NCBI RefSeq assembly: GCF_023716485.1
Contig: NZ_CP092418.1
Coordinates: forward strand, 1,657,001 to 1,721,000
Direction: 5' to 3'
Origin: Microbulbifer variabilis
GTDB taxonomy: Bacteria > Pseudomonadota > Gammaproteobacteria > Pseudomonadales > Cellvibrionaceae
Length of the DNA: 64,000 nt
Shown here: positions 45,712 to 54,743 of the stretch, piece after piece
How positions within the stretch are numbered: position 1 is the first letter of the stretch
Layout of the letters: every line of letters starts with the position of its first letter
The notes under the pieces: model-generated
What the model was told of the DNA's origin: nothing
Database searches by the model: none
Seen by the model: only the letters and a program-made list of their open reading frames with translations
Made by a program: the position numbers and the translations under genes

Positions 45712-46194
45712 ATGAATAGAAATCTAAAGCGTGGCATTGTATTCAGCGGTTTGCTGACCGTGGTGATCAATATGAGTGCTTGTGGTTACTTCCTGTATCC
45801 TGAGCGCAAAGGGCAGAGTGGTGGACGGGTTGACCCGGCTGTATTGATACTAGATGGGGCCGCACTGTTATTTGGCATCATCCCCGGTATTGTGGCTTTT
45901 GCGGTAGATATCACCAATGGCACCATTTATTTACCGCCGGGGAGTAGCTCTGTAATCGACCGTCACGTCAGTAGCCTGGATGGAGGCGAAGTGCGTCAGG
46001 TAATCGACGAAGAGGGGCAGGCCTGGCTTGAGATGCCGATAGAAACTTTCACCTCGCAAGAGAAGACCCTGCAAAGCCTGGGGAAAACCTTATCTGATGT
46101 CACCGAAAGCCAGATCGATGCCAGTGATATCGTTTGGCTAGAGGATTCCGCAGCCTTGCGGGCTGCAACTGCCACCCAGACCGCATCGCGCTAA
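45712..46194 (+). CDS. Small lipoprotein of unknown function
   Basis: The 160-residue product has a lipoprotein signal (MNRNLKRGIVFSGLLTVVIN then MSAC, Cys24). The mature part, CGYFLYPERKGQSGGRVDPA and ILDGAALLFGIIPGIVAFAV, has one further hydrophobic stretch and resembles short YceK/YidQ-like conserved lipoproteins by pattern. Function is unknown. A GAGGTAG site precedes ATG 45712. Confidence 0.75.
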   Translation: MNRNLKRGIVFSGLLTVVINMSACGYFLYPERKGQSGGRVDPAVLILDGAALLFGIIPGIVAFAVDITNGTIYLPPGSSSVIDRHVSSLDGGEVRQVIDEEGQAWLEMPIETFTSQEKTLQSLGKTLSDVTESQIDASDIVWLEDSAALRAATATQTASR

Positions 46195-46223
46195 ATTTTT
46201 TCGCTTTCTTTCCTTCATTTATG

Positions 46224-46256
46224 GGGACTACAAGTTGGCACTTGTAGTCCCTTTTT
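46224..46256 (+). terminator. Rho-independent terminator after the lipoprotein gene
   Basis: GGGACTACAAG and CTTGTAGTCCC pair perfectly and are followed by five T. Confidence 0.92.
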
Positions 46257-46279
46257 CCTGCGTCTCAATGAGCGCTGGT

Positions 46280-46909
46280 TCAATACAGACCTTCTAGCGC
46301 CAAAGGAACCACGCTGGCTGCCAGTAAAAGGCCCATGGTGATATTAAACAGTCTCAGGTGGTTGGGTTTGGTCAGAAAGCGCTTTAGCCCTATACCAAAG
46401 AACAGCCAAACAGCGACACAGGGACCGCCTATGGCTATAAAGGCTAGGGCGATCTGCAATATGTCTTTCCACACTTCGCCATTTGGGCTGGTGAATGCTG
46501 CTAGGGCACCTATGGCCATAATCCAGCCTTTGGGGTTGACCCACTGAAAGGCGATGGCCTGAAAAAATGAAAAGGGGTGGCGATCGCTGGCGGAGTCTAT
46601 CTCGCGTGTTGAAGCGATCAGCCAGGCCAGATATAGCAGATAGCCAATGCCTACCCAGCGGATAATCTCGTGAAGTACTGGAAATTGGCTGAAGACCGAG
46701 CCGAGGCCCAACCCTACTGCAATGACCATTGCGGGAAACCCAAGCCAGATACCCAGCAAGTGTGGTAAGGAGCGGCTGGCGCCGTGATTTAATCCAGAGG
46801 ACATGATCATTAAGTTATTGGGGCCAGGGGTGATACTGGTGGAAAAGACAAAAAGGGCAATGGGCAACAGCGTTTCTATCAAGGGGGCCTCAGGGTCCAT
46901 TGTGGGCAT
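46280..46909 (-). CDS. LysE/RhtB family amino-acid exporter
   Basis: The product has about six membrane segments and the family signature SITPGPNNLMIMSSGLNHGA followed by PHLLGIWLG, with FQWVNPKGWIMA mid-protein. RhtB-type proteins export amino acids such as homoserine, threonine or lysine. The start is uncertain: ATG at 46912, 46909 or 46900 are all near, and none has a clear ribosome site. The first bases are close to the divergent tatD-like gene (35 bases away). Confidence 0.9.
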   Translation of the reverse strand: MPTMDPEAPLIETLLPIALFVFSTSITPGPNNLMIMSSGLNHGASRSLPHLLGIWLGFPAMVIAVGLGLGSVFSQFPVLHEIIRWVGIGYLLYLAWLIASTREIDSASDRHPFSFFQAIAFQWVNPKGWIMAIGALAAFTSPNGEVWKDILQIALAFIAIGGPCVAVWLFFGIGLKRFLTKPNHLRLFNITMGLLLAASVVPLALEGLY

Positions 46910-46944
46910 CATGCTAAGATGCAGGCAAAACCAGAGAAGCACAA

Positions 46945-47733
46945 GTGAAATTGATCGACAGCCATTGTCATTTTGATTTTCAAATTTTCGAGACTGATCG
47001 GGCTCAGGTCTGGCAGCGCTGTGTCGCCAAGGGGATCAGTCAGCTGATTATCCCCGGTGTTTGTAAATCCCAGTGGCAAAAGCTTGCGCTATTGGTTGAC
47101 GGTCAGCCCCATTGGCATGCGGCTGCTGGAGTCCATCCTTGGTGGGTGTCAAAAAACTGCCAGGAAGATGAAGAGTGCATCAATGAGGTGCAACTGAACC
47201 GTGCACTAGCCGAGCATCTACAGCAGTATCGCTGTATTGCTGTCGGAGAGTGTGGCCTGGATGCCGCTATAGCAACTCCGTTGGAAAAACAAATTGCTGT
47301 ATTTAAAACACAGCTGGAAGTTGCCAGTGACTTACAGCTACCACTGATTTTACATGTGCATCGGGCGCACAACGAAGTACTTAAGCTATTGAAGCTATAC
47401 CCTCTACCAAGGGGAGGAGTGGTACATGCATTTAGTGGTGGTGAGCAGATGGCTATGGACTACTGGAAAATGGGCTTTTATTTGGGCGTTGGTGGCACTA
47501 TCACTTACAGTCGCGCGGCCAAAACCCGCAAGACCGTTACACGTATGCCGTTAGAGAGCTTGATACTGGAATCCGACGCACCCGATATGCCACTGTCAGG
47601 GCGGCAGGGGCAGCGAAATAGCCCGGAAAATCTGCCATTAATAGCCGCCGAATTAGCGGCGCTGCGCGGTATTTCTTTACAAGAAATTGCCAGCGCAACA
47701 CGAAAAAATACTGAGATATTATTTACCCTATGA
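46945..47733 (+). CDS. TatD family metal-dependent deoxyribonuclease
   Basis: The 262-residue TIM-barrel protein has the metal ligands DSHCHFD (His7, His9), VGECGLD (Glu near 97), HVHRAH and ESDAPDMPL. TatD-type enzymes are Mg-dependent nucleases with 3'-5' DNA or RNA trimming activity; the closest E. coli type by size is YjjV. GTG 46945 is the start. The stop overlaps the next start (ATGA), so the two are co-translated. Confidence 0.92.
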   Translation: MKLIDSHCHFDFQIFETDRAQVWQRCVAKGISQLIIPGVCKSQWQKLALLVDGQPHWHAAAGVHPWWVSKNCQEDEECINEVQLNRALAEHLQQYRCIAVGECGLDAAIATPLEKQIAVFKTQLEVASDLQLPLILHVHRAHNEVLKLLKLYPLPRGGVVHAFSGGEQMAMDYWKMGFYLGVGGTITYSRAAKTRKTVTRMPLESLILESDAPDMPLSGRQGQRNSPENLPLIAAELAALRGISLQEIASATRKNTEILFTL

Positions 47734-49394
47734 GTTTTTCTGCAGAGCAATTCAAGAAGCAGTTTCCACTTTTTGCCCAGGAGGAAAATGCAGGGTTAGT
47801 CTACCTGGATAATGCAGCTACCACGCAAAAACCGCTATCCGTTATTAATGCGATGCGGGATTACTATATTCACAGTAGTGCCAACACTCATAGATCTAGT
47901 CATCGATTAGCGCGCAGGTCTACTGAAATGGTCGAGCAGGTGCGCAATGAAACCAAGCAGTTTGTGAATGCCGTTAGTGCCAAAGAAATCATTTTTTGTC
48001 GCGGTGCAACTGAGGCCCTGAATCTGCTCGCCCATTGTCTTTGTAGTGAATTACAGCCTGGCGATGAGATAGTTATTTCCACCGCTGAACATCACGCGAA
48101 TATCGTACCCTGGCAGATGATGGCCAAGCGCCATAATCTGATTCTGCGTTATGTGCCCCACTCTGCAGGAATTCCCCAGTTTGATCGACTGGGAGAGGTG
48201 TTGAACGATCGTACACGAGTGGTTTCTCTGACCGGTGGTTCCAACTCAATAGGTTTGCGTCCAGATCTCTCATTAATTCGAAAATTGTTACGACCTTGGC
48301 AACTTATATGGATCGTGGATGGCGCTCAGTTGGCCGCTCATGAAGAAATTGATGTACAAAAAATTGGTTGTGATTTCTTTGTTTGTTCCGCACATAAGTT
48401 TTACGGCCCCAGTGGGATCGGTTTTCTCTACGGGCGTGAAACCCTTTTAGAGTCAATGCCCCCTTGGCACGGTGGGGGTGAGATGATCGCGGAAGTGGAA
48501 TTCCAGCAGAGCCACTATGCAGAATTACCTCATAAATTTGAGGCGGGCACATCACCTCTGGCTGCAATAGCCGGGCTGGGGGCGTCACTGGATTTCCTCT
48601 CCCGACAGGATCGTACCGCTATGGCCGAACATGAACAAAGACTGACACACTGGCTGCACCGGGAACTCAATGCATCCCCAAACTTTCGTTTGATCAGTCA
48701 AGCTAGTCACAACCTCGGAATAATTTCATTTGTGCCGGTCGAAGGCAGTGCTACGGATTTAATGCACTGGCTGGATGAGCGGGATATTGCCGTGCGGGTG
48801 GGGCATCACTGTGCGCAAATACTGGGGCGAACGAGTGGCAATCAGGTTACGGTGCGCGCCTCTATAGCGGCTTATAACACCGACGATGATATCAGGGCAT
48901 TTCTGCAGGCGTTAGAGGACTATTGCGAGGTCCAACAGCTGGCCACATCTGGGGTAGAGGTTCACTCCAAAAGCTGGGCAAGAGATGATTTTTCCCTGTT
49001 GCAACTTGAGCGTCTGGCCTCTTATCAAAATTGGCAGGGGCGTTATCGTGAGCTATTGCAGTGGAGTAAAGTGGTTACCCGTAAGCCCGAGATCCGCAAT
49101 CCGGAGAATCTCGTTCGTGGCTGTGAATCTGAGGCCTGGTTAGTACACAGGGAAATAGATGGGCGTCACTTCTTTGGACTCGACAGCGATAGCCGGGTTG
49201 TGAGGGGGCTCGGGGCACTGTTGCTTTCTCAGATAGATGGTTGCACTTCGGATGAGGTCCAAGCATTGGACCTGCCCCAACTATTTAATGAATTGGGGCT
49301 GAGTAAGCACTTGAGTCAGTCTCGCAGTAATGGGTTCTATGCTTTGATGCGCCGCGCATTACATCAGATAGAGAGCGGCGCAGAGCGGTCTTGA
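47730..49394 (+). CDS. Fused cysteine desulfurase CsdA and sulfur acceptor CsdE (SufS-SufE type)
   Basis: Residues 1-400 are a class V PLP desulfurase with STAEHHANIVPW, PLP lysine in SAHKFYGPSGIG (Lys223) and the active cysteine in RVGHHCAQ (Cys361). Residues 420-554 are a SufE/CsdE domain: LLQLERLASYQNWQGRYREL, the acceptor cysteine in NLVRGCESEAW (Cys465), then LFNELGLSKHLSQSRSNGFY. The two are normally separate genes. The desulfurase takes sulfur from cysteine and hands it to the SufE cysteine. tcdA, which is served by CsdA-CsdE in E. coli, lies 2.2 kb away. No suf scaffold genes are in the window. Confidence 0.93.
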   Translation: MSFSAEQFKKQFPLFAQEENAGLVYLDNAATTQKPLSVINAMRDYYIHSSANTHRSSHRLARRSTEMVEQVRNETKQFVNAVSAKEIIFCRGATEALNLLAHCLCSELQPGDEIVISTAEHHANIVPWQMMAKRHNLILRYVPHSAGIPQFDRLGEVLNDRTRVVSLTGGSNSIGLRPDLSLIRKLLRPWQLIWIVDGAQLAAHEEIDVQKIGCDFFVCSAHKFYGPSGIGFLYGRETLLESMPPWHGGGEMIAEVEFQQSHYAELPHKFEAGTSPLAAIAGLGASLDFLSRQDRTAMAEHEQRLTHWLHRELNASPNFRLISQASHNLGIISFVPVEGSATDLMHWLDERDIAVRVGHHCAQILGRTSGNQVTVRASIAAYNTDDDIRAFLQALEDYCEVQQLATSGVEVHSKSWARDDFSLLQLERLASYQNWQGRYRELLQWSKVVTRKPEIRNPENLVRGCESEAWLVHREIDGRHFFGLDSDSRVVRGLGALLLSQIDGCTSDEVQALDLPQLFNELGLSKHLSQSRSNGFYALMRRALHQIESGAERS

Positions 49395-49399
49395 TAGGG

Positions 49400-50596
49400 T
49401 TATACACCTTGGTTGGCAGGGCTGAGGCTTGGGACTCTACCGGGCGTTTTAGCTTTCAGGCCGAACAGTAATCGCAGCAAGGGCACCCGCCGAATGATAA
49501 ATTCATGAATAGCGAGACACCCTATCACCGTTATTAAAAAGACCAGTAGGGGCTCGATAACCGGCCCCATGGAAAACTCTTTCAACTTAAAGAGCGCCGC
49601 AACAGTAATTGTCTGGTGCAGGATGTACCAGGGGTAAACTGCCTCTGTGGCATAGGGCAACCATGTAAACGGGCGGTTGAGGCAGTAGTGTCCCCAAGCT
49701 AATACTGTAAGTAGCCAGAACCAACGATTGGCATAAATTACTATTAGTTGAATTAAAGACTGCCCAGGAATTATATCCTCTTCCAATACCCGATCGAACA
49801 GTAGGAATAGGCAAAAACAAAGCGGAGCCCCAATCAGCAGGAAGAAGCGCAGGCGCACTAGCAGTTTCCATGGAGCCTCATTGCTGACAAGCAGGTAGCC
49901 GAATAGAAAGAAAGTGAAAAATTGTGCATGGGTATACCAATCACCAACAACGGCGTAGTTAATTCCACCAAAAAGCGGGAAGAGATAGAGGCCGTATAAA
50001 GTGAGGGGTAGCAGCGGCATGAATAGAAGCTGCCAGGCTCTAAAGCGAGATAGCCAGTTTCCTAGTCCTGGCCCGTAGGTATGCAGAAAATAAGATACTG
50101 GAATAATGGCTAGCGTGTAGCAGAGCAGGTAGGGTAAATACCAGAGGTGATTCCAGGTGAAGCCAACATGGCTACCTGCAAAGCTCTCGGCCGGCCAGGG
50201 TTGAAACGTAAAGTATTGCCAGAGGAAGCTTAGGTAACCTGGCTCTATGACGCCGTTGGAGAGCGCCTCATAGTAAGCTTGTGGTGGCACTATAACCAGT
50301 ATGCCGAAGAGAAGTGGGATAAGTAGCTGTCGCAATCGCCTCAGCAGAAACCGAGCGCTCCCAAGCTTAGCTAGCAGAAAGTATGTTGCGGCCCCAGAGA
50401 TCAGGAACAGCAATGGCATTCGCCACTGGTTAACTGCCAGCATCAGGATCTGCAAAGGTTCACTCTGGTAAGTGCTCTTTACATGCCAGCCCCATTCAGC
50501 CACATAGGCCATCCCCAGGTGATACAAAATGAGTAGGGCAAAAGCGAGCACGCGCAGGGCATCAATGTCATGGCGGCGATGAATGTTTTTTTGCAT
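49400..50596 (-). CDS. Acyltransferase 3 family membrane protein
   Basis: ATG 50596 is preferred because GAAGGA lies just upstream; the product has 398 residues. It carries about ten membrane helices and the family start RRHDIDALRVLAFALLILYH (catalytic-type histidine in LLILYHLGM) plus RMPLLFLISGAATYFLL. Such enzymes add acetyl or succinyl groups to envelope glycans; OpgC-like glucan modification is one option. It is divergent from a LytTR regulator, a pairing seen in other gammaproteobacteria. Confidence 0.87.
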   Translation of the reverse strand: MQKNIHRRHDIDALRVLAFALLILYHLGMAYVAEWGWHVKSTYQSEPLQILMLAVNQWRMPLLFLISGAATYFLLAKLGSARFLLRRLRQLLIPLLFGILVIVPPQAYYEALSNGVIEPGYLSFLWQYFTFQPWPAESFAGSHVGFTWNHLWYLPYLLCYTLAIIPVSYFLHTYGPGLGNWLSRFRAWQLLFMPLLPLTLYGLYLFPLFGGINYAVVGDWYTHAQFFTFFLFGYLLVSNEAPWKLLVRLRFFLLIGAPLCFCLFLLFDRVLEEDIIPGQSLIQLIVIYANRWFWLLTVLAWGHYCLNRPFTWLPYATEAVYPWYILHQTITVAALFKLKEFSMGPVIEPLLVFLITVIGCLAIHEFIIRRVPLLRLLFGLKAKTPGRVPSLSPANQGV

Positions 50597-50760
50597 GGCG
50601 TCCTTCATTTGGATTTGAAACAAGTTTCGCTATGTTCCTTGGGAAAATACCCTGTCTGCTATGCAAAGGACGTGAGATGCATTGCTAAAGGTGTGAATGG
50701 TGGTTTTCAGGGATGAGTTGAAGCTATGCTACCGGCAAAAATGCATGGGGATTGGAATAA

Positions 50761-51612
50761 ATGACGGTACAAATGTACCTGGCGCGCAGGCGGCAATTTG
50801 AAATAGGGCTCTGCATTCTGTTCTTATTCGTACTATGGCTGGTGCAATTTACAGTAGTGTACCTGGAGCATCTCGGAGCGGAGTCCAGATTTAAGCCTTG
50901 GGAGTTTTTGGTTTGGGAGGGCACCAGTATTCTGGTTGTGGGGCTGTTGTTCCCATTGATTCTGATCTGGGATCGTCGCTTTCCCCTAAGTAAGGAAACA
51001 CTTGCTCGACATTTATTTATACATCTACTGCTGACCCTGCCTTGGTCGCTTTTACATGTTGTTGCTATGGTGGCACTGCGTACGGCGATCTACTACCTCG
51101 AAGGTGGCTCCTACAATTTTGGACACTGGGGAATTGAATTTTTCTATGAGTACCTGAAAGATTTTCGTACTTATGGCTTTCTACTGGGGGCTGTTTATTT
51201 ATATCGTTTTCTCCTACGCCGCATACAAGGTGAGTCACTAGAACCCCCGGATGAAGGGCGACCTAAAGACTCTATTGAGCGCCCGGAACGCCTTTTAATA
51301 AAGAAGCTGGGTAAAGAATTTCTGGTGAATGTAAGAGATATCGAGTGGGTGGAAGCCGCTGGGAATTATGTAAATTTACATTTGGGAGACAGAATTTATC
51401 CCCTTCGCGATACCATGGCAAAGTTACTGGAACGTTTAGACCCAGATGACTTTGTGCGGGTGCACCGCTCTTATATTGTGCGTTTGGATTCCATTGCCGA
51501 GATAGTTCCCCTTGAAAGTGGAGATGCGCGTATTTGCTTAAAAGGTGGCCAACAAATCCCTGTAAGTCGTCGCTACAGGGATCTGCTCAGGACTCAGTTG
51601 AGGTCGGCTTAG
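50761..51612 (+). CDS. Membrane-bound LytTR-type transcription regulator
   Basis: The 283-residue product has four hydrophobic helices (about 15-35, 50-70, 83-105 and 133-150) and a C-terminal LytTR DNA-binding domain (about 178-283) with LVNVRDIEWVEAAGNYVNLH, DFVRVHRSYIV and VSRRYRDLLR. It has no response-regulator receiver domain, so it probably senses something in the membrane directly. It lies divergent from the acyltransferase gene, with a 164-base gap, and likely controls it or its own gene. Its end overlaps the convergent tcdA end by four bases. Confidence 0.87.
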   Translation: MTVQMYLARRRQFEIGLCILFLFVLWLVQFTVVYLEHLGAESRFKPWEFLVWEGTSILVVGLLFPLILIWDRRFPLSKETLARHLFIHLLLTLPWSLLHVVAMVALRTAIYYLEGGSYNFGHWGIEFFYEYLKDFRTYGFLLGAVYLYRFLLRRIQGESLEPPDEGRPKDSIERPERLLIKKLGKEFLVNVRDIEWVEAAGNYVNLHLGDRIYPLRDTMAKLLERLDPDDFVRVHRSYIVRLDSIAEIVPLESGDARICLKGGQQIPVSRRYRDLLRTQLRSA

Positions 51613-52415
51613 CTTGTGCTTTTTGCCTGTAGAAGCCTTTCTATAGCTCGGGAAGCTGCCACAAAGCCAAAAGTGCCGGTAACCATGGTGGCTGCACCAA
51701 AGCCACCACTGCAATCTAATTTAACCCCATTCTGCATGGCGCTTTTCTGCTGGCAAACGTCACCATCGGGTTTCGGGTAAACCATCGACTCGCGGGAGAA
51801 AATGGCGTCCACACCGAACTGCCGTTTGCTGCTCTTTTGGAAATTGTGAAAACGATAGAGATGCTGACGCACCTTGGCCAGCATGGGGTCGTTGATGGTG
51901 CGACCGAGATCCGCACACTCAATGGCCTGTGGGGAGCGCTTACCACCGGCGGAGCCAACGGTGATCAGGCGCAATTTTCGCGCTTTGCAGTAGGCAACCA
52001 GCGAAGCTTTAACTCGCGCATTATCGATGGCGTCAATAACAACATCCAGACAATCTCTATCGGGGTCGATCAGCTCGGCCAGATTGTCTGTGGCGATAAA
52101 GTCATCGATAGAGGTGACCTGAATCTCCGGGTTGATCTGCCTGAGTCGGTCGGCCATGACCTCGATCTTCATGTGTCCAACCGTTGAGGAGAGGGCGTGG
52201 CACTGGCGATTAGTGTTGGTGATACATATATCGTCGAGATCAATTAGTGTCAGGGCGCCTACACCACTTCGGGCAAGTGCCTCAGCGATCCAGGTACCCA
52301 CACCGCCGATGCCGATAACTAATATATGGGCCCGATTCAATATCTCCAGGGCATGGTTACCATACAGGCGGGCGATACCGCCAAAGCGTTGTAGGTATTG
52401 TTCAGACAGACTCAT
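51609..52415 (-). CDS. tcdA: tRNA threonylcarbamoyladenosine dehydratase TcdA (CsdL)
   Basis: TcdA makes the cyclic ct6A form of t6A37 in tRNA with ATP and receives help from CsdA and CsdE. The 268-residue product has the E1-like ATP site VIGIGGVGTWIAEALARSG (about 34-52), DLDDICITNTNRQ, and a C-terminal CSGGFGAATMVTGTFGFVAA. The size and pattern separate it from MoeB and ThiF, which carry more zinc cysteines. It overlaps the DCC gene by 14 bases. Confidence 0.92.
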   Translation of the reverse strand: MSLSEQYLQRFGGIARLYGNHALEILNRAHILVIGIGGVGTWIAEALARSGVGALTLIDLDDICITNTNRQCHALSSTVGHMKIEVMADRLRQINPEIQVTSIDDFIATDNLAELIDPDRDCLDVVIDAIDNARVKASLVAYCKARKLRLITVGSAGGKRSPQAIECADLGRTINDPMLAKVRQHLYRFHNFQKSSKRQFGVDAIFSRESMVYPKPDGDVCQQKSAMQNGVKLDCSGGFGAATMVTGTFGFVAASRAIERLLQAKSTS

Positions 52416-52857
52416 TGGGGCTCTTTTCCGATACTTCTTCCAGAAAGCGGTGCTTGTCTACCGCAGAGGGCAGTAAACAACTACTGCGCCGGCCAAACCA
52501 GCGGTAGCGATTGCGCGCTACCAAATCGTAGAGCCAATCCCGCACTGAGCGCGGAATGTAGCGCAAAACCACAAGATAACGCCAGTAGCCATCAAGGTTG
52601 GCTGAGATACGAAGGGCCGCCTCACTCTTATGGTATTGCTGGAAGCAATCTCCCTGTCGCTCTAATAGAATCACGCTCTCATAGGTTTTCAGGGGTAGCC
52701 CAAGCTTCCTCAAGTAGTGCTGGCCAGCCTGGGACTGTACTCGGCAGAGCGTGAAGCGACAATGAGGGTCGTACTTTATGAGCAGATGGCTCCAGCCGTT
52801 ACAAAGGTTACACTGGCTGTCGAAGAGGACGATTTTTTCAGGAAGAGAGGGGGGCAT
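52402..52857 (-). CDS. DCC family thiol-disulfide oxidoreductase-like protein (DUF393)
   Basis: From ATG 52857 the 151-residue product has the family motif VLFDSQCNLCNGW with a CxxC pair near residues 17-20, then an alpha/beta body with YLRKLGLPLKTYESVILL and a C-terminal helix. The family is thought to be redox related, but its role is unknown. A TTG start at 52887 would add ten residues and looks less likely. Overlaps tcdA by 14 bases, so co-transcription is probable. Confidence 0.85.
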   Translation of the reverse strand: MPPSLPEKIVLFDSQCNLCNGWSHLLIKYDPHCRFTLCRVQSQAGQHYLRKLGLPLKTYESVILLERQGDCFQQYHKSEAALRISANLDGYWRYLVVLRYIPRSVRDWLYDLVARNRYRWFGRRSSCLLPSAVDKHRFLEEVSEKSPNESV

Positions 52858-52892
52858 GGGGGAAAATAGCGGCCCGGAGGCCGCCAATATCT

Positions 52893-53357
52893 TTAGTGAA
52901 CGTGGCCGTGATCGATTTCTTCCGCGGTTGCGTCGCGCACTGAGATAACTTCGATCTCAAAGTGCAGCTCCACTCCGGCCAGAGGGTGGTTGCCGTTAAT
53001 AGTAACTTCATCGCCATCAATATCGATAATTTCGACTTCAATGGGGTGGCCATCGGTGCTCTGGGCGTGGAAAGCCATGCCAACTTCGAGCTCTTCTACA
53101 CCGGAAAAGGCGCTGCGGGGCATAGTTTGGATCAGCTCTGGGTTTTGCACGCCGTAACCTTCCTCAGGAGAGATCACCGCAGTGAACTTGTCCCCTGGTG
53201 CTTTTTCCAGCATTTCCCGCTCAAGGCCAGGAATAATATTGCCCACGCCCTGTAAGTACTTAAGCGGCTCCCCATTTGCGGAGGAGTCGATGACCGTTCC
53301 GTCAGCATCTTTCAGGGTGTAGTTGATTTCCACAACTGTGTGGTTGGCAATCTTCAT
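52893..53357 (-). CDS. slyD: SlyD-like FKBP-type peptidyl-prolyl isomerase
   Basis: The 154-residue product has an FKBP domain interrupted by an insert-in-flap chaperone domain: LKDADGTVIDSSANGEPLKY, GLEREMLEKAPGDKFTAVI, EEGYG, then FHAQSTDGHPIEVEIIDIDG and VTINGNHPLAGVELHFEIEV. SlyD assists protein folding and, in E. coli, delivers nickel by a long histidine tail. Here the tail is only DHGHVH, so metal storage is likely reduced. Confidence 0.92.
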   Translation of the reverse strand: MKIANHTVVEINYTLKDADGTVIDSSANGEPLKYLQGVGNIIPGLEREMLEKAPGDKFTAVISPEEGYGVQNPELIQTMPRSAFSGVEELEVGMAFHAQSTDGHPIEVEIIDIDGDEVTINGNHPLAGVELHFEIEVISVRDATAEEIDHGHVH

Positions 53358-53460
53358 GGATAGTCTCTGATTGAAGAGTGAGTGAATTAGCGCTTACCGC
53401 TGCGCTGGAAAACGGGAGGTAAAGGCTGTGAGGATGCAATTGTATTGAGAGGTTACATAC

Positions 53461-53477
53461 GCCGCAACTTGTGCGGC
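53461..53477 (-). terminator. Short hairpin after the globin gene
   Basis: GCCGCA-ACTTG-TGCGGC lies 11 bases past the stop of the minus-strand globin gene. It lacks a T-run, so it is only a possible 3' end. Confidence 0.35.
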
Positions 53478-53487
53478 GCAAGTGGGG

Positions 53488-53847
53488 TTAACAAGCGATG
53501 GAAAGGTCTTGCTCACAGCCACCGTAAAGACTACTCGCTGTTTGTATAAGACTTGTACTAAGTTGCCATGGAAACCCCAGCTCTTCCAAGCGCGCTTCCA
53601 GATATTCGAGCAGGGCGTCAAACAGAGCTGGATTCAGGCCGCGAGCCAGAAAGCTGGCGCGACTACTGCGATCAGGCTCGGGCTGTTCAGAAAAGGCGTG
53701 GTTTAGGAATTGTGCTTGGCGGCTTTGTTGTTTGCGATGATCACAGGTTTCGTAACTGGAAAGGTGGCGGCCTATGGTTTCGTAAAATTCATTGACTGTA
53801 TGACAGACAAATTTAGCACCACCGACCTGTTCTAACAGGCTGTTCAT
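53488..53847 (-). CDS. Divergent truncated-hemoglobin-like protein
   Basis: From ATG 53847 (GGGGGGAGAG site) the product has 119 residues with the group I truncated globin pattern: MNSLLEQVGGAKFVCHTVNE, FYETIGRHLSS, QAQFLNHAF, and ALFDALLEYLEARLEELGFP. By alignment to Mycobacterium HbN from memory, the proximal F8 histidine corresponds to Phe66 in RASFLARGL. If so, ordinary heme ligation is lost. Family by fold is likely; heme binding is doubtful. A longer in-frame N-terminus to 53943 is hydrophobic and not globin-like. Confidence 0.65.
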   Translation of the reverse strand: MNSLLEQVGGAKFVCHTVNEFYETIGRHLSSYETCDHRKQQSRQAQFLNHAFSEQPEPDRSSRASFLARGLNPALFDALLEYLEARLEELGFPWQLSTSLIQTASSLYGGCEQDLSIAC

Positions 53848-54181
53848 ATCTCTCCCCCCGGTGAGCAGTTGGTACTGAAATATAAAATTCCGCAGAGCCC
53901 AAAATATTGTGATAGAAAAAATGCACAGGATGCACTGGCTCATTAACGGTACAACATTAATTGCTCAGCAGCGTAAGTCATATTCTCTCGGACTGCCAAC
54001 GTGCTTTAAGAAAATTGTCATTTTGTTCGACAGGTAGTAGTCCAGTTTGCCTTTATCTACGCCAAATAAAAAATTGCTTTTAAGATAGTGTTTTTTATCC
54101 CTTTATTCTGAGTTTTTTAGCGTAGATGTTAGACTGCACGCTTGAACTAAATAAAAAATTTGCAACTGATTGGATTAAATT
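53848..54181. other. Divergent intergenic region, globin-like and HIT genes
   Basis: This 334-base AT-rich stretch must hold the promoters of both divergent genes. No hexamer pair was assigned and no RNA gene or repeat is visible. Confidence 0.4.
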
Positions 54182-54610
54182 ATGGCAAGCATTTTTACTC
54201 AAATTTTGAATGGGGACTTACCGGGCCACTTTATCTGGAGGGATGAAAAAGCGATTGCAATCATGACCATTTCCCCCATTAAGCCGGGGCATTGCCTGGT
54301 AATCCCGGTTGAAGAAATTAACCACTGGGATGATGTTCCAGCCGAGCTTGCGGCACACTTAATGTTGGTTGCACAAAAAGTCGCCAAGGGACTAAAGGCA
54401 GTGTATTCACCCAAGCGTGTAGGTGTGATGATTGCAGGGCTGGAGGTACCGCACACCCATATACACCTGATTCCTGTCGATGAATTGACAGATTTTGATT
54501 TTTCCCTGCAAAAGAGTGCAACATCTGAGCAGTTGGCTATTGAGGCTGAGAAAATTCGTAGCGCACTCGTTCAGCAGGGCTGTTCGGAGGCAGAGTGTGT
54601 CAGAGGTTAA
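54182..54610 (+). CDS. HIT family nucleotide-binding protein
   Basis: The 142-residue product has the histidine triad HTHIHLIP (His91, His93, His95) and the N-terminal core IFTQILNGDLPGHFIWRDEK then ISPIKPGHCLVIP. HIT proteins of this size hydrolyse adenosine phosphoramidates or AppppA-like nucleotides. It is monocistronic by appearance. Confidence 0.92.
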   Translation: MASIFTQILNGDLPGHFIWRDEKAIAIMTISPIKPGHCLVIPVEEINHWDDVPAELAAHLMLVAQKVAKGLKAVYSPKRVGVMIAGLEVPHTHIHLIPVDELTDFDFSLQKSATSEQLAIEAEKIRSALVQQGCSEAECVRG

Positions 54611-54743
54611 TTTCTGAACGCATTTTATAGACTATTTGGTCACCCTCGTTGTGCCTTCATAAATTTTCTGGAGGCACTGCATCCAATTCGTATACTCGGG
54701 TAGTCAAGTAATACGTAACAGTGATAATTACGAGAATTTTGCA

